Of a DNA stretch of 49,875 nucleotides, positions 30,103-37,736 are shown piece by piece (the stretch's first letter is position 1; every line of letters starts with the position of its first letter). This DNA is from Pseudomonas kairouanensis (lineage in GTDB: Bacteria; Pseudomonadota; Gammaproteobacteria; Pseudomonadales; Pseudomonadaceae): contig NZ_QUZU01000042.1 in NCBI RefSeq assembly GCF_004682055.1, positions 1-49,875 on the forward strand, in the 5' to 3' direction. The notes under the pieces were generated by a model. It saw nothing but the letters and a program-made list of their open reading frames with translations. It was not told the DNA's origin and ran no database searches. The translations under genes and the position numbers were made by a program.

Positions 30103-30291
30103 ATGCTGATTCTGACTCGTCGTTGCGCAGAAAGCCTGATTATCGGTGATGGCGAAATCACCGTGACCGTGCTCGGCGTCAAAGGCAATCAAGTGCGTAT
30201 TGGGGTTAACGCTCCGAAAGAGGTAGCGGTCCACCGCGAGGAAATCTACCTGCGGATCAAGAAAGAGAAGGACGAAGAACCAAGCCTTTAA
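30103..30291 (+). CDS. rsmA: CsrA-family RNA-binding post-transcriptional regulator RsmA
   Basis: 62 residues, ATG at 30103 with a strong GAGGAGAAAGGT ribosome site. It begins MLILTRRCAESLIIGDGEIT, continues VTVLGVKGNQVRIGVNAPKE, then VAVHREEIYLRIKKEKDEEP. The RNA-contacting arginine (R44 in E. coli) is R45 here because of one extra residue in the first turn (GDGE). This is the RsmA form of fluorescent pseudomonads; the paralogue RsmE differs clearly. It binds ANGGA motifs in leaders of target mRNAs and is titrated by Gac-controlled small RNAs. Its own leader contains AGGAG, so autoregulation is possible. Confidence 0.95.
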   Translation: MLILTRRCAESLIIGDGEITVTVLGVKGNQVRIGVNAPKEVAVHREEIYLRIKKEKDEEPSL

Positions 30292-30310
30292 TTTTTATCG
30301 TTTTTTATGT

Positions 30311-30339
30311 TTGCAAACGGGGATGAACGTGGTTAATAT
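30311..30339 (+). promoter_or_regulatory. Promoter of tRNA-Ser
   Basis: -35 TTGCAA (30311-30316), 17-bp spacer, -10 TAATAT (30334-30339), then a GC-rich discriminator (ACGCCCCG) typical of stable-RNA promoters under stringent control. The tRNA begins 15 nt downstream. Confidence 0.72.
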
Positions 30340-30353
30340 ACGCCCCGTGTTGC

Positions 30354-30444
30354 GGAGAGCTGGCCGAGTGGCCGAAGGCGCTCCCCTGCTAAGGGAGTAC
30401 ACCTCAAAAGGGTGTCGGGGGTTCGAATCCCCCGTTCTCCGCCA
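30354..30444 (+). tRNA. tRNA-Ser(GCT)
   Basis: 91 nt including the encoded CCA. The acceptor stem GGAGAGC pairs with GTTCTCC (one G-T), the anticodon loop CTGCTAA gives GCT, and the long variable arm (GGGAGTACACCTCAAAAGGG region) is typical of serine tRNA. GGTTCGAATCC forms the T-loop. Confidence 0.96.
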
Positions 30445-30510
30445 TTATTTGCTTAGTACGTTGCAATCTGGTTTTTTCGTTAAGTGGTTGAAATTAAACG
30501 AAAAAATAGC

Positions 30511-30538
30511 TTTACATAGAGATTGAACGGCCTATAAT
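30511..30538 (+). promoter_or_regulatory. Promoter of the tRNA-Arg(ACG) pair
   Basis: -35 TTTACA (30511-30516), 16-bp spacer, -10 TATAAT (30533-30538), discriminator GCGCGG, 14 nt before the first tRNA-Arg. Confidence 0.72.
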
Positions 30539-30552
30539 GCGCGGCAACAAAT

Positions 30553-30629
30553 GCACTCGTAGCTCAGCTGGATAGAGTACTCGGCTACGAACCGAGCGGT
30601 CACAGGTTCGAATCCTGTCGAGTGCACCA
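30553..30629 (+). tRNA. tRNA-Arg(ACG), first copy
   Basis: 77 nt with CCA. The acceptor GCACTCG pairs with CGAGTGC; the anticodon loop CTACGAA gives ACG, read as ICG after deamination and decoding CGU, CGC and CGA. It is identical to the copy at 30702. Confidence 0.97.
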
Positions 30630-30701
30630 TTTAAGAGTCAGTTGCAGCAATGCAGGTGACTTGGCTCCAACCAGTTGTGATCTGGTCTAAAAACACAATC
30701 T

Positions 30702-30778
30702 GCACTCGTAGCTCAGCTGGATAGAGTACTCGGCTACGAACCGAGCGGTCACAGGTTCGAATCCTGTCGAGTGCACCA
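30702..30778 (+). tRNA. tRNA-Arg(ACG), second copy
   Basis: 77 nt, identical in every base to the first copy; 72 bp separate them. No separate promoter is obvious, so the two are probably processed from one transcript that ends at the terminator 30787-30812. Confidence 0.97.
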
Positions 30779-30786
30779 TACAAACA

Positions 30787-30812
30787 AAAAGCCCGCCTAG
30801 TGCGGGCTTTTT
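30787..30812 (+). terminator. Intrinsic terminator of the tRNA cluster
   Basis: AAAGCCCGC and GCGGGCTTT form a perfect stem around CTAGT, followed by five T residues, nine nt after the last tRNA. Confidence 0.9.
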
Positions 30813-31106
30813 GCCGTCTGGGGTTTTATCTTTTTATCCTGGCCCATGTGTTTTCCTTCCGGCCTGCGTCGTCGCAGTTCATAGATGCAGCCAAAGCTCA
30901 GCTTTGTCTCGCAAGCGCTTGTTCTTTCCAGTTTTTTGACGTCTAAAGCGCACGCAGCGTGTATCATTGCGCCCGTCAGCCCCGCCGGGGCTTGTGGAAT
31001 ACCTCCATGGACTTACCCAGTAGTTACTCAGTACCCCGTTTTACCAATCATGAATTGACTGATTGATCCTTCCGGCGTGCCCCGCTGCTGGGAGTGGAGT
31101 TCGCCT

Positions 31107-32549
31107 ATGACCGAAGTAGAAGTTAAGAAAACACAAGAAAGCCTGCAGGATCGCCTGGCTCAAGTCATCGAGCTGCTGCAGCGTCAGCGCGTGGTCGAAG
31201 ACCTTACGCACCGCCAGGACGGCCCGAATAACAACCTGGTCGAAAACCTGGTTCACCGGCAGAATCTCGTCGAGTTGCAACGCAAGCTCGATGACCTGCA
31301 CTCCGCCGACGTTGCCTACATCCTTGAAGCCTTGCCGTTGGATGATCGACTGACCCTCTGGCAGTTGGTCAAGGCTGACCGCGACGGCGACATCCTCCTC
31401 GAAGTATCCGACTCGGTCCGTGAAACCCTGATCGCCGACATGGACGATCACGAGCTCCTGGCTGCCGCCAAGGAGATGGATGCCGACGAACTCGCTGACC
31501 TGGCCCCTGAGCTGCCGCGAGACGTTGTGCATGAGCTGATGGAGGCCCTCGACGGCCAGCAGCGTGAGCGTGTGCGCTCCGCGCTGTCCTATGACGAGGA
31601 CCAAGTCGGCGCCCTGATGGACTTCGAGATGGTCACCATCCGTGAAGACGTCAGCCTGGAAGTGGTCCTGCGTTACCTGCGCCGTCTCAAAGAGTTGCCG
31701 GGCCATACCGACAAACTGTTTGTGGTGGATTACGAAGGCATCCTTAAGGGCGTGCTGCCCATCAAGCGTCTGCTGGTGAATGACCCGGATAAAAAAGTGG
31801 CTGACTTGATGGCCAGCGACACGGTGAGCTTTCATCCGGATGAAGACGCCTACGAGGCCGCCCAGGCGTTCGAGCGTTATGACTTGATCTCCGCACCTGT
31901 GGTCGACAAGAACGGCAAGTTGATCGGCCGTTTGACCATCGATGAAATGGTCGACCTGATTCGTGAAGAGAGTGAAACCGAAGTCCTCAACATGGCCGGT
32001 TTGCGTGAAGAGGAAGATATCTTCGCCTCCGTCTGGCGCTCGCTGCATAACCGTTGGGCGTGGCTGGCCGTTAACCTGATTACCGCTTTTATTGCGTCGC
32101 GCGTGATCGGCTTGTTTGAAGGCTCGATCGAAAAGCTGGTGGCCCTCGCGGCATTGATGCCGATCGTTGCCGGGATCGGCGGTAACTCGGGCAACCAGAC
32201 AATCACCATGATCGTGCGCGCCATGGCGCTGGATCAGGTGAGTACCGCCAATTCATCGCGCTTGCTGCGCAAGGAGCTGGCGGTTGGCCTGATCAATGGT
32301 CTGGTGTGGGGTGGGGTGATTGGTGTGGTGGCCTACTTGCTATATGGCAGTTGGTCCCTGGGCGTCGTGATGACAGCCGCCATGACCCTCAACTTGCTGC
32401 TGGCCGCGTTGATGGGGGTGTTGATCCCCATGACCCTGGCGCGTTTGGGGCGCGACCCGGCAATGGGTGCCAGTGTGATGATTACCGCCATGACCGATAG
32501 CGGTGGCTTCTTCATCTTCCTGGGGTTGGCAACCATCTTCCTGCTCTGA
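31107..32549 (+). CDS. mgtE: Magnesium transporter MgtE
   Basis: 480 residues, ATG at 31107 with GGAG seven bases upstream. The order is: N-terminal superhelical domain (about 55-165, with repeated ELLAAAKEMDADELADLAPE-like helices), two CBS domains (170-290), a plug helix, then five membrane helices (315-480). The pore helix keeps PIVAGIGGNSGNQ (352-364). The family forms a homodimeric Mg2+ channel that closes when the cytoplasmic domains bind Mg2+. The 294-bp gap before it contains a GCCCCGCCGGGGC hairpin near the gene but no recognised Mg2+ riboswitch. Confidence 0.94.
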   Translation: MTEVEVKKTQESLQDRLAQVIELLQRQRVVEDLTHRQDGPNNNLVENLVHRQNLVELQRKLDDLHSADVAYILEALPLDDRLTLWQLVKADRDGDILLEVSDSVRETLIADMDDHELLAAAKEMDADELADLAPELPRDVVHELMEALDGQQRERVRSALSYDEDQVGALMDFEMVTIREDVSLEVVLRYLRRLKELPGHTDKLFVVDYEGILKGVLPIKRLLVNDPDKKVADLMASDTVSFHPDEDAYEAAQAFERYDLISAPVVDKNGKLIGRLTIDEMVDLIREESETEVLNMAGLREEEDIFASVWRSLHNRWAWLAVNLITAFIASRVIGLFEGSIEKLVALAALMPIVAGIGGNSGNQTITMIVRAMALDQVSTANSSRLLRKELAVGLINGLVWGGVIGVVAYLLYGSWSLGVVMTAAMTLNLLLAALMGVLIPMTLARLGRDPAMGASVMITAMTDSGGFFIFLGLATIFLL

Positions 32550-32614
32550 TCCTATCCTGTGGGGGGGGCAACTCTGCCCCCCCCCATCTTGCATTCCCTT
32601 CTCAAATTCCACGC

Positions 32615-32642
32615 AAAAAAAAGCCAGCACAGGGCTGGCTTC
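32615..32642 (-). terminator. Terminator after amrZ
   Basis: On the minus strand AAGCCAGCC and GGCTGGCTT-like arms pair around a short loop and are followed by eight T residues (the A-run at 32615-32622). It lies 17 nt beyond the amrZ stop. A G8/C9 inverted repeat at 32561-32585 after mgtE may act for the plus strand. Confidence 0.8.
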
Positions 32643-32658
32643 GGCTTTCAGTTGCAGA

Positions 32659-32985
32659 TCAATTGGCTTCTGCGGCCGCCTCAACGTCGTGCGCGATAAG
32701 CGAGACGAGAGCATTTTGCTGGCGGTGGGAGAGCTGACGAAAACGCTGCAGCAGTTCGCGTTCGTGCAGTGACAGCTCAGGGCTGTCCAGGCGCATGCTC
32801 AACTCGTCGCCCAGCGCACCTTCCTGAATAAGGCTTTGTTCCAGGCGAGCGATGATTTCGGAGTTCATGCTGCGGTGATGATTGCGAGCCACCTCGGCAA
32901 TGCGTTCCCGCATTCCGTCTGGCAGACGTACGACGAACTTGTCAGCCGTACGGCTGGAATAAATTGCCTGTTTCAATGGGCGCAT
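32659..32985 (-). CDS. amrZ: Ribbon-helix-helix transcription factor AmrZ
   Basis: 108 residues, the length of P. aeruginosa AmrZ (AlgZ). The start MRPLKQAIYSSRTADKFVVR is followed by LPDGMRERIAEVARNHHRSM and NSEIIARLEQSL, the Arc-type ribbon-helix-helix. The C-terminal half (LSLHERELLQRFRQLSHRQQ) is the tetramerisation region. AmrZ controls motility, alginate or cellulose and c-di-GMP genes and represses itself. The start codon lacks a clear ribosome site and has the palindrome TAACCGGTTA just upstream. The family and nearby motility genes agree in theme. Confidence 0.95.
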   Translation of the reverse strand: MRPLKQAIYSSRTADKFVVRLPDGMRERIAEVARNHHRSMNSEIIARLEQSLIQEGALGDELSMRLDSPELSLHERELLQRFRQLSHRQQNALVSLIAHDVEAAAEAN

Positions 32986-32990
32986 ATATT

Positions 32991-33000
32991 TAACCGGTTA
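32991..33000. promoter_or_regulatory. Palindrome at the amrZ start
   Basis: TAACCGGTTA is a perfect 10-bp palindrome five bases before the amrZ ATG, where a ribosome site would be expected. It could be part of an autorepression site or of a structured leader. Confidence 0.35.
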
Positions 33001-33375
33001 GTTCAGGGGAGCGGTTTTTGGAATTGGCCGCAAGATGTGTGTTAGGACAAGGCTTGCAGCCAAATGTTCAACCTCAATTGCAAAGAGGCCGCATCATGCC
33101 TCAGATTTGCCAGTTCCTTGGCGTCAATTCTGTGACAAATATTGAACTGCCTAAAGGCTTTATGCCAGCACTGATTTGCAATTTTGCGGACTGGTTGGAA
33201 AACTTTTCCATACGTGATTGCGCAAGGGAACTTCCCGCAAGTCCAGGCCACCACAAGGTTTTAGGCCGCACATCCTATAGGAAAGTGGCCTTTTGCCCGT
33301 AACTTTAAGACTAGTGGCAAATTGCCGATTTGCGAGGGTGAGGCGACATAAGGTAGGTGGGAAGAAGGGGACGTA
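33001..33375. other. Intergenic region upstream of amrZ
   Basis: No gene is supported. It should hold the amrZ promoter (minus strand). I see no repeat family member and no clear terminator for the small minus-strand gene that ends at 33376. Confidence 0.4.
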
Positions 33376-33555
33376 TCAGCGTAGAACGGGGTCGAATTTG
33401 ATTCTGCGGCCCACGATGAGCGTTAGCAGAAATACGCTGACGAATACGCCCGTCGCCACGAACGCAATGGTTTTCCCGTCTTGAGACTCGGCATCCAGGC
33501 CCAGGAAGGCAGTGGCGACAGTCAGGCACAAAAACAGCCAGGCAGATTTGGTCAT
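33376..33555 (-). CDS. Small membrane protein, two predicted helices
   Basis: 59 residues, ATG at 33555 with TAAGGA eight to nine bases upstream. Two hydrophobic segments are visible: SAWLFLCLTVATAFLGL (about 4-20) and IAFVATGVFVSVFLLTLIVG (about 29-48), joined by the polar DAESQDGKT, with a basic end (RRIKFDPVLR). I do not recognise a named family; similar short proteins occur in pseudomonads. It begins 11 bp after the stop of the next upstream gene, so the two are likely one operon. Confidence 0.65.
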   Translation of the reverse strand: MTKSAWLFLCLTVATAFLGLDAESQDGKTIAFVATGVFVSVFLLTLIVGRRIKFDPVLR

Positions 33556-33566
33556 GAGTGGTTTCC

Positions 33567-33800
33567 TTAGAAAACCCAATGTTCAGATGCAGGTGCAGCT
33601 TGGGTGCCCTGGGTCAAACGGACTGGCGATTGTGCGTTGGGGGTCATCACCGCCAGTTGCGGGCGTTGTTGCAGGTGATGTGGCACAGCCTGGCTGATTT
33701 GCGCAGGGTCGTTGCTGCCGGTCGATTGAAAGTGAAACGTCACCAGTGCAGCCAGGGCTACGGTGTTAAGGGCTAACAGAAGGGCACTGTTCATGTTCAT
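33567..33800 (-). CDS. Small protein with N-terminal hydrophobic anchor
   Basis: 77 residues from ATG 33800; a second ATG at 33794 is equally plausible because AGGTGGAG lies just ahead of both. Residues 3-20 (NSALLLALNTVALAALVTFH) form one hydrophobic helix; the rest is polar and rich in Gln, Pro and Ala (HHLQQRPQLAVMTPNAQSPV). It looks like a membrane-anchored or exported small protein. No function is recognised. Support comes from the ribosome site and the close link to the gene at 33376-33555. Confidence 0.55.
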   Translation of the reverse strand: MNMNSALLLALNTVALAALVTFHFQSTGSNDPAQISQAVPHHLQQRPQLAVMTPNAQSPVRLTQGTQAAPASEHWVF

Positions 33801-34120
33801 GTTCTCCACCTAACGCCGTGACTGAATGGGGTTTGTAGGAGAAGTATTGCAGGTGTCGTGCCAATCTATTAATTCAATAAAATCAATGGTTTGAGTCTAC
33901 TTTAAACGCCTGGTAGGTTGCAATTTGCAATACTGGCATTTTGGGGGAGTGCATTTTGCACGATTGGGCCAAATGCCCGTATTCATGGGTTGAAGCCCCA
34001 GTCTCCCGCGCAGGGATCGGCCTACACTCAAAAAGCCAACGGACGACATGACAAAACCCCCCTTGGTCGTTAACATGCACGCCGTCCGTCGCAGCAGCCC
34101 TTGCTCGATGCGTGTCATTT
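33801..34120. promoter_or_regulatory. Intergenic region with candidate tRNA-Arg(CCT) promoter
   Basis: No gene is supported. An AT-rich patch at 33865-33905 may hold the promoter of the small minus-strand pair. For the tRNA, ATGACA (34048-34053), a 17-bp spacer and TAACAT (34071-34076) make a candidate promoter followed by GCACGCCG, about 45 nt before the tRNA. Confidence 0.45.
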
Positions 34121-34197
34121 GTCCCAGTAGCTCAATTGGATAGAGCATCCCCCTCCTAAGGGGAAGGTTGGCCGTTCGAACCGGCCCTGGGACACCA
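34121..34197 (+). tRNA. tRNA-Arg(CCT)
   Basis: 77 nt with CCA. The acceptor GTCCCAG pairs with CTGGGAC; the anticodon stem CCCC/GGGG encloses CTCCTAA, giving anticodon CCT (codon AGG). GTTCGAA forms the T-loop. The 3' end of such tRNAs is a common integration target, but no integrase or repeat of the end is seen here. Confidence 0.96.
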
Positions 34198-34202
34198 CAT
34201 TC

Positions 34203-34238
34203 AAAGCCTCGCACAGAAAGTTCTGGCGGGGCTTTTTT
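34203..34238 (+). terminator. Terminator after tRNA-Arg(CCT)
   Basis: AAAGCC-TCGC and GCG-GGGCTTT pair with small mismatches around an ACAGAAAGTTCTG loop, followed by six T residues. Confidence 0.75.
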
Positions 34239-34467
34239 GTGGGCGTTCGACAAAGATCGGTCGAACCTTGTCGATGCGCAGGGTTCACAGCAGGTGCACC
34301 GTATAGTTACCGCAATCTGTGTAGCTTGCGACCGGCCAGCCAGCATCTGACCGATTAAGCAAAATAATCCCCGGAATCAGCACATACCGCCTGTCCGGAT
34401 CCGCTCGCCCCGGACTATCATGCCGATAGCCCTGTCCCCCTACTGCAAGGAGCCGCTCGGAACGCCG

Positions 34468-35853
34468 ATGCGCCAGATCTGGAAATCTTTTCGAGCCCTT
34501 TATTTCGCCTCCTTGATGATGCTGATCGGCTCCGGCCTGCTCAGTACTTACCTGGCCTTGCGCCTGGCGGCCGACCATGTGGACAGCCTGTGGGTCGGTG
34601 CACTGATGGCGGCCAACTACTTTGGCCTGGTGCTGGGCGGCAAGATCGGGCATCGCCTGATTGCCCGGGTCGGGCATATCCGGGCTTATGCCACCTGCGC
34701 CGGTATTGTCGGTGCGGCGGTGTTGGGCCATGGCCTGGTCAACTGGTTACCGGCCTGGATCGTGCTGCGGATGATCGTGGGCCTGGGGATGATGTGCCAG
34801 TACATGGTCATCGAGAGTTGGCTGAACGAGCAGGCCGACGCCAAGCAGCGTGGCGTGGTGTTCAGTGGCTATATGATCGCGTCCTACCTGGGGTTGGTGC
34901 TGGGTCAGTTGATCCTGGTAATGCACCCCGAACTTGGCCTGGAACTGCTGATGCTCGTGGCGCTGTGCTTCGCCCTGTGCCTGGTGCCGGTGGCCATGAC
35001 CCGGCGAATTCACCCGGCGCCCCTGCACCCTGCGCCAATGGAGCCGCGTTTTTTCATCAAGCGGGTGCCGCAGTCGTTGAGTACGGTGCTGGGCGCAGGG
35101 TTGATCGTGGGTTCGTTCTACGGTTTGGCGCCGCTCTATGCATCGCAGCAAGGGTTGACCACCGAGCAGGTGGGTCTGTTCATGGGTAGCTGCATTTTCG
35201 CCGGGTTGTTGGTGCAGTGGCCCCTGGGGTGGTTGTCGGACCGCTATGACCGTGCCCTGCTGATTCGCTGCTTTGCCCTGTGCCTGGCGGTGGCGGCATT
35301 GCCGTTGGCAGTACTGACTCAGGTGCCGTTGGAAGTGTTGTTTGTGGCCGGCTTTGTGTGCTCCCTGGTGCAATTCTGCCTGTACCCGCTGGCCGTGGCA
35401 TTCTCCAACGACCATGTGGAAGGTGATCGTCGGGTATCGCTCACAGCCATGCTGCTGGTGACCTACGGCGTTGGTGCCAGTGTCGGGCCGTTGCTGGCGG
35501 GCGTAGTGATGAAGATGTTTGGCAGCCATATGCTGTACGCATTTTTCAGCCTGTGTGCGTTGATCCTGGTGTGGCGCATCCGGCCGAAGGCGGTGACCAA
35601 CCTGCACCAAGTGGATGACGCGCCTCTGCAGCATGTGGCGATGCCTGACAGCATGTCCAGCTCACCCTTGGTGGCCGCGTTGGACCCTCGGGTGGATGAG
35701 CAGGTGGTGCAGGAGCAGATGCAAACTGCTGTCCCAGACCCTGAACCGGAAACGGAGCCGACCCCTGCGGTGGAGGAGCTACCCTTTGTCGGTCCTCCCG
35801 AGCCGCCGGGGCCGGACGAGCATCCCCATGACCTGAGCAGGGCGCGCCCCTGA
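34468..35853 (+). CDS. MFS transporter (YcaD-like)
   Basis: 461 residues from ATG 34468 (MRQIWKSFRALYFASLMMLI); an in-frame ATG at 34420 would add 16 non-membrane residues. Twelve membrane segments fill residues 8-385. Between helices 2 and 3 is GGKIGHRLIARVGHIRAY, and WPLGWLSDRYDRALLIR is the second-half loop with the usual D-R-x-x-R pattern. The early ESWLNEQADAKQRGVVFSGY resembles the YcaD group. The C-terminal 75 residues are cytoplasmic and rich in Pro and Glu (PDPEPETEPTPAVEELPF), an extension with no known role. The substrate is unknown. A bidirectional terminator follows. Confidence 0.85.
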   Translation: MRQIWKSFRALYFASLMMLIGSGLLSTYLALRLAADHVDSLWVGALMAANYFGLVLGGKIGHRLIARVGHIRAYATCAGIVGAAVLGHGLVNWLPAWIVLRMIVGLGMMCQYMVIESWLNEQADAKQRGVVFSGYMIASYLGLVLGQLILVMHPELGLELLMLVALCFALCLVPVAMTRRIHPAPLHPAPMEPRFFIKRVPQSLSTVLGAGLIVGSFYGLAPLYASQQGLTTEQVGLFMGSCIFAGLLVQWPLGWLSDRYDRALLIRCFALCLAVAALPLAVLTQVPLEVLFVAGFVCSLVQFCLYPLAVAFSNDHVEGDRRVSLTAMLLVTYGVGASVGPLLAGVVMKMFGSHMLYAFFSLCALILVWRIRPKAVTNLHQVDDAPLQHVAMPDSMSSSPLVAALDPRVDEQVVQEQMQTAVPDPEPETEPTPAVEELPFVGPPEPPGPDEHPHDLSRARP

Positions 35854-35857
35854 AAGC

Positions 35858-35896
35858 AAAAACGGGCAGACCCCATCAGGATCTGCCCGTTTTTTT
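35858..35896. terminator. Bidirectional terminator between the MFS gene and ycgR
   Basis: AAAAACGGGCAGA and TCTGCCCGTTTTT pair around CCCCATCAGGA, with T-runs on both strands, between two convergent genes. Confidence 0.9.
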
Positions 35897-35914
35897 TGCC
35901 GCGATCTTTAAGCT

Positions 35915-36664
35915 TTAAAAGTCGTCGTCTTTATCGAAGCGCCGCGCTTCGCGTTGCAGTTGGTACACGAAACGCTCGACCTGACGCTGCACCAGCCCAC
36001 TCATGTTGTGGAAGCGCACACCGGCAAAGGTGGTGTTGATCTTCTCTTCGAAGTGCAGGTAACGCAGCTCGACGGAGGTGGTCATGCTGCCAAAGGGCAG
36101 GGCGGCGATAAAGCGGTCGTAGACCTGGCCCAGTTGCAGGCGTTCGGAGATGTCGCCTTCGAAGCGCAATTTGCAGCCGGTGGCGGAAATATCCAGCAGC
36201 TTGCCGCCGATGGGAGCCTTGAGCTTCTCGCCGCCCATCTCGATATTGACCAGTTGGGCCAGTTTCAGCGCCGCACGGAAAGCATTGCGACGCTGATGGT
36301 AAACCACCTCGTCAGGCATGCTGCCGGTGTAGATGCGGTGGCCGTCTTTTTCGCTGATTGCCATGCTGCCACTGCTTTCCCAGGCAACACGCACGCCTTC
36401 GTGGAAGCCTTCGATGCGGAAGGGCTCGCCGTTTTCGAGGTGGCGTTCGCCGTCGCGGGGGATCATTTCGTCCAAGGCCACGGTGCCGCTGTCACGATCG
36501 ACATCCACCAGGTAGCTCTGGAAGCGCTGGCTGCGTTCGTGAAAGGTGATGATCAGCGGGTCGTGGCTGTCTTGCAGCATCCGCAGGGTGCTGGCGATTT
36601 CCAGAGGCGTGGTGAGGACCTTGGGTGGCTGCGGTGCATCTTCCGCATTAAGGGCGTTGAACAC
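35915..36664 (-). CDS. ycgR: Flagellar brake protein YcgR (PilZ domain)
   Basis: 249 residues from GTG 36664, which has GGAGATGGAAG before it; an ATG 16 codons upstream (36712) is possible but less likely. The N-terminal YcgR domain (about 15-115, with PLIITFHERSQRFQSYLVDV) precedes a PilZ domain. The c-di-GMP motifs are intact: R125-R130 (RRNAFR, the RxxxR box) and D158-G163 (DISATG, the D/NxSxxG box). With bound c-di-GMP the family slows the flagellar motor. It is last in the minus-strand flgA-flgM-flgN-ycgR set. Confidence 0.94.
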   Translation of the reverse strand: MFNALNAEDAPQPPKVLTTPLEIASTLRMLQDSHDPLIITFHERSQRFQSYLVDVDRDSGTVALDEMIPRDGERHLENGEPFRIEGFHEGVRVAWESSGSMAISEKDGHRIYTGSMPDEVVYHQRRNAFRAALKLAQLVNIEMGGEKLKAPIGGKLLDISATGCKLRFEGDISERLQLGQVYDRFIAALPFGSMTTSVELRYLHFEEKINTTFAGVRFHNMSGLVQRQVERFVYQLQREARRFDKDDDF

Positions 36665-36760
36665 GGTTCTTCCATCTCCAGACAAAATACGACTACACGC
36701 AAGAAAAGGCATTTTGCCAGTATGTGGCGCGCCTTGGATAGGCCGCACTGTAAACCGGCA

Positions 36761-37231
36761 TCAGGCTTGGCTGCGGGTGCTTGGCTTGACCAGGCGTGAG
36801 GTGGAGCCCTGGGCGTTGTACAGCGCCGGTGGCTCTCCGCCGTGAAGTATACGCAACTGGTTGGCGGTCGTGGTTTGCTGAAGCTGGATCGACTGACCGT
36901 TGAGCAGGTTGGCTTCCTGGCACTGGGCGAGCAAATGATTGAGGGCTTTGCTCTGGGCCAGCAATTGATCGCCGACCGAGGAGTGGCTGGCCAGCTGCGC
37001 CAGTCCGTCATGATCTGCGGGGAGACCCAGGCTGGTGAGGATCTGGCTGCGTTTCTTGCCGTGCTGTTCCAGCAGGACAATCAGCGACTGCTTGCGCGCC
37101 AGGATGTCTTCCAGCAACCGCATATCCCGGCCGTAGAGGGCCAGGGATTCTTCCTTGAGCAGCTCCAGCAGGTGCTGCGTCGGCGCTAGATCATCAATGA
37201 TCAGTTGAAGCAGATTTTCGTCGTGATGCAT
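36761..37231 (-). CDS. flgN: Flagellar export chaperone FlgN
   Basis: 156 residues, ATG at 37231 (MHHDENLLQLIIDDLAPTQH). Long amphipathic helices dominate (LLELLKEESLALYGRDMRLL, EDILARKQSLIVLLEQHGKK), as expected of FlgN, which guards the hook-filament junction proteins FlgK and FlgL before export. The C-terminus ends LVKPSTRSQA. It lies 48 bp after flgM, in the usual flgMN order. Confidence 0.92.
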   Translation of the reverse strand: MHHDENLLQLIIDDLAPTQHLLELLKEESLALYGRDMRLLEDILARKQSLIVLLEQHGKKRSQILTSLGLPADHDGLAQLASHSSVGDQLLAQSKALNHLLAQCQEANLLNGQSIQLQQTTTANQLRILHGGEPPALYNAQGSTSRLVKPSTRSQA

Positions 37232-37279
37232 GGCTGGCCTTGGGGTTTAAGCGTCCAAAAGCCCGGCGCAGGCCTTTGC

Positions 37280-37594
37280 CTAGCGCTCGGCTTCGAAATT
37301 AAGCAGCTTGCTGGCTACACGGTTGCTGTCGACTTTATAGCTGCCATCGGCGATTGCCTGTTTCAATTCGGCCACGCGGGCTTTATTGACAACCGGTTGA
37401 TCGCGCAGCGAGTCAGTGACCTTCTGCAACTGTTGAGCCTCATTGCTCAGGTGTACGGATTCCCCGCTCTGGCTGGCGCTGGCCTGTTCCGCCTTGGCGG
37501 GCGACTGGGCTTCTACGCTGTCCTTGGCACCGGTGGTGCGCGTACTGCCGGGCAAAGCCTGGGTGTTATTTAAACGACTGAAATCGATGACCAT
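37280..37594 (-). CDS. flgM: Anti-sigma-28 factor FlgM
   Basis: 104 residues, ATG at 37594, AGAGG upstream (MVIDFSRLNNTQALPGSTRT). The N-terminal half is disordered (Ser, Thr, Ala and Gln rich). The C-terminal half carries the FliA-binding part: VHLSNEAQQLQKVTDSLRDQ, then ARVAELKQAIADGSYKVDSN and VASKLLNFE. FlgM holds FliA until it is exported through the finished hook. A sigma-28-type promoter lies 38 bp upstream of the start codon, a negative loop known in other bacteria. Confidence 0.95.
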   Translation of the reverse strand: MVIDFSRLNNTQALPGSTRTTGAKDSVEAQSPAKAEQASASQSGESVHLSNEAQQLQKVTDSLRDQPVVNKARVAELKQAIADGSYKVDSNRVASKLLNFEAER

Positions 37595-37631
37595 AATAAA
37601 AAAACCTCTGGGTATTTGGACGCTTGCCATG

Positions 37632-37658
37632 TTTTCGGCCATACCCGGACAAACTTTA
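37632..37658 (-). promoter_or_regulatory. Sigma-28 (FliA) promoter of flgM
   Basis: On the minus strand TAAA (37658-37655), 15 bp, then GCCGAAAA (37639-37632), against the consensus TAAA-N15-GCCGATAA: one mismatch in 12. Transcription would start about 30 nt before the flgM ATG. Confidence 0.8.
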
Positions 37659-37736
37659 GGCTCGATTGACAATAAAACACACTGGCCGACATCACCGTCG
37701 ACAGTGTAGGAAAAGCTGGCGTCCGATACCAGTAGT

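Noticed and set aside
30813..31106. Mg2+ riboswitch before mgtE
   Set aside because: Only a short GC hairpin is present; I could not recognise the M-box or other known Mg2+-sensing RNA.
30354..34197. tRNA 3' ends as prophage or island attachment sites
   Set aside because: No integrase gene, no direct repeat of a tRNA end and no accessory block lies next to any of the four tRNAs.
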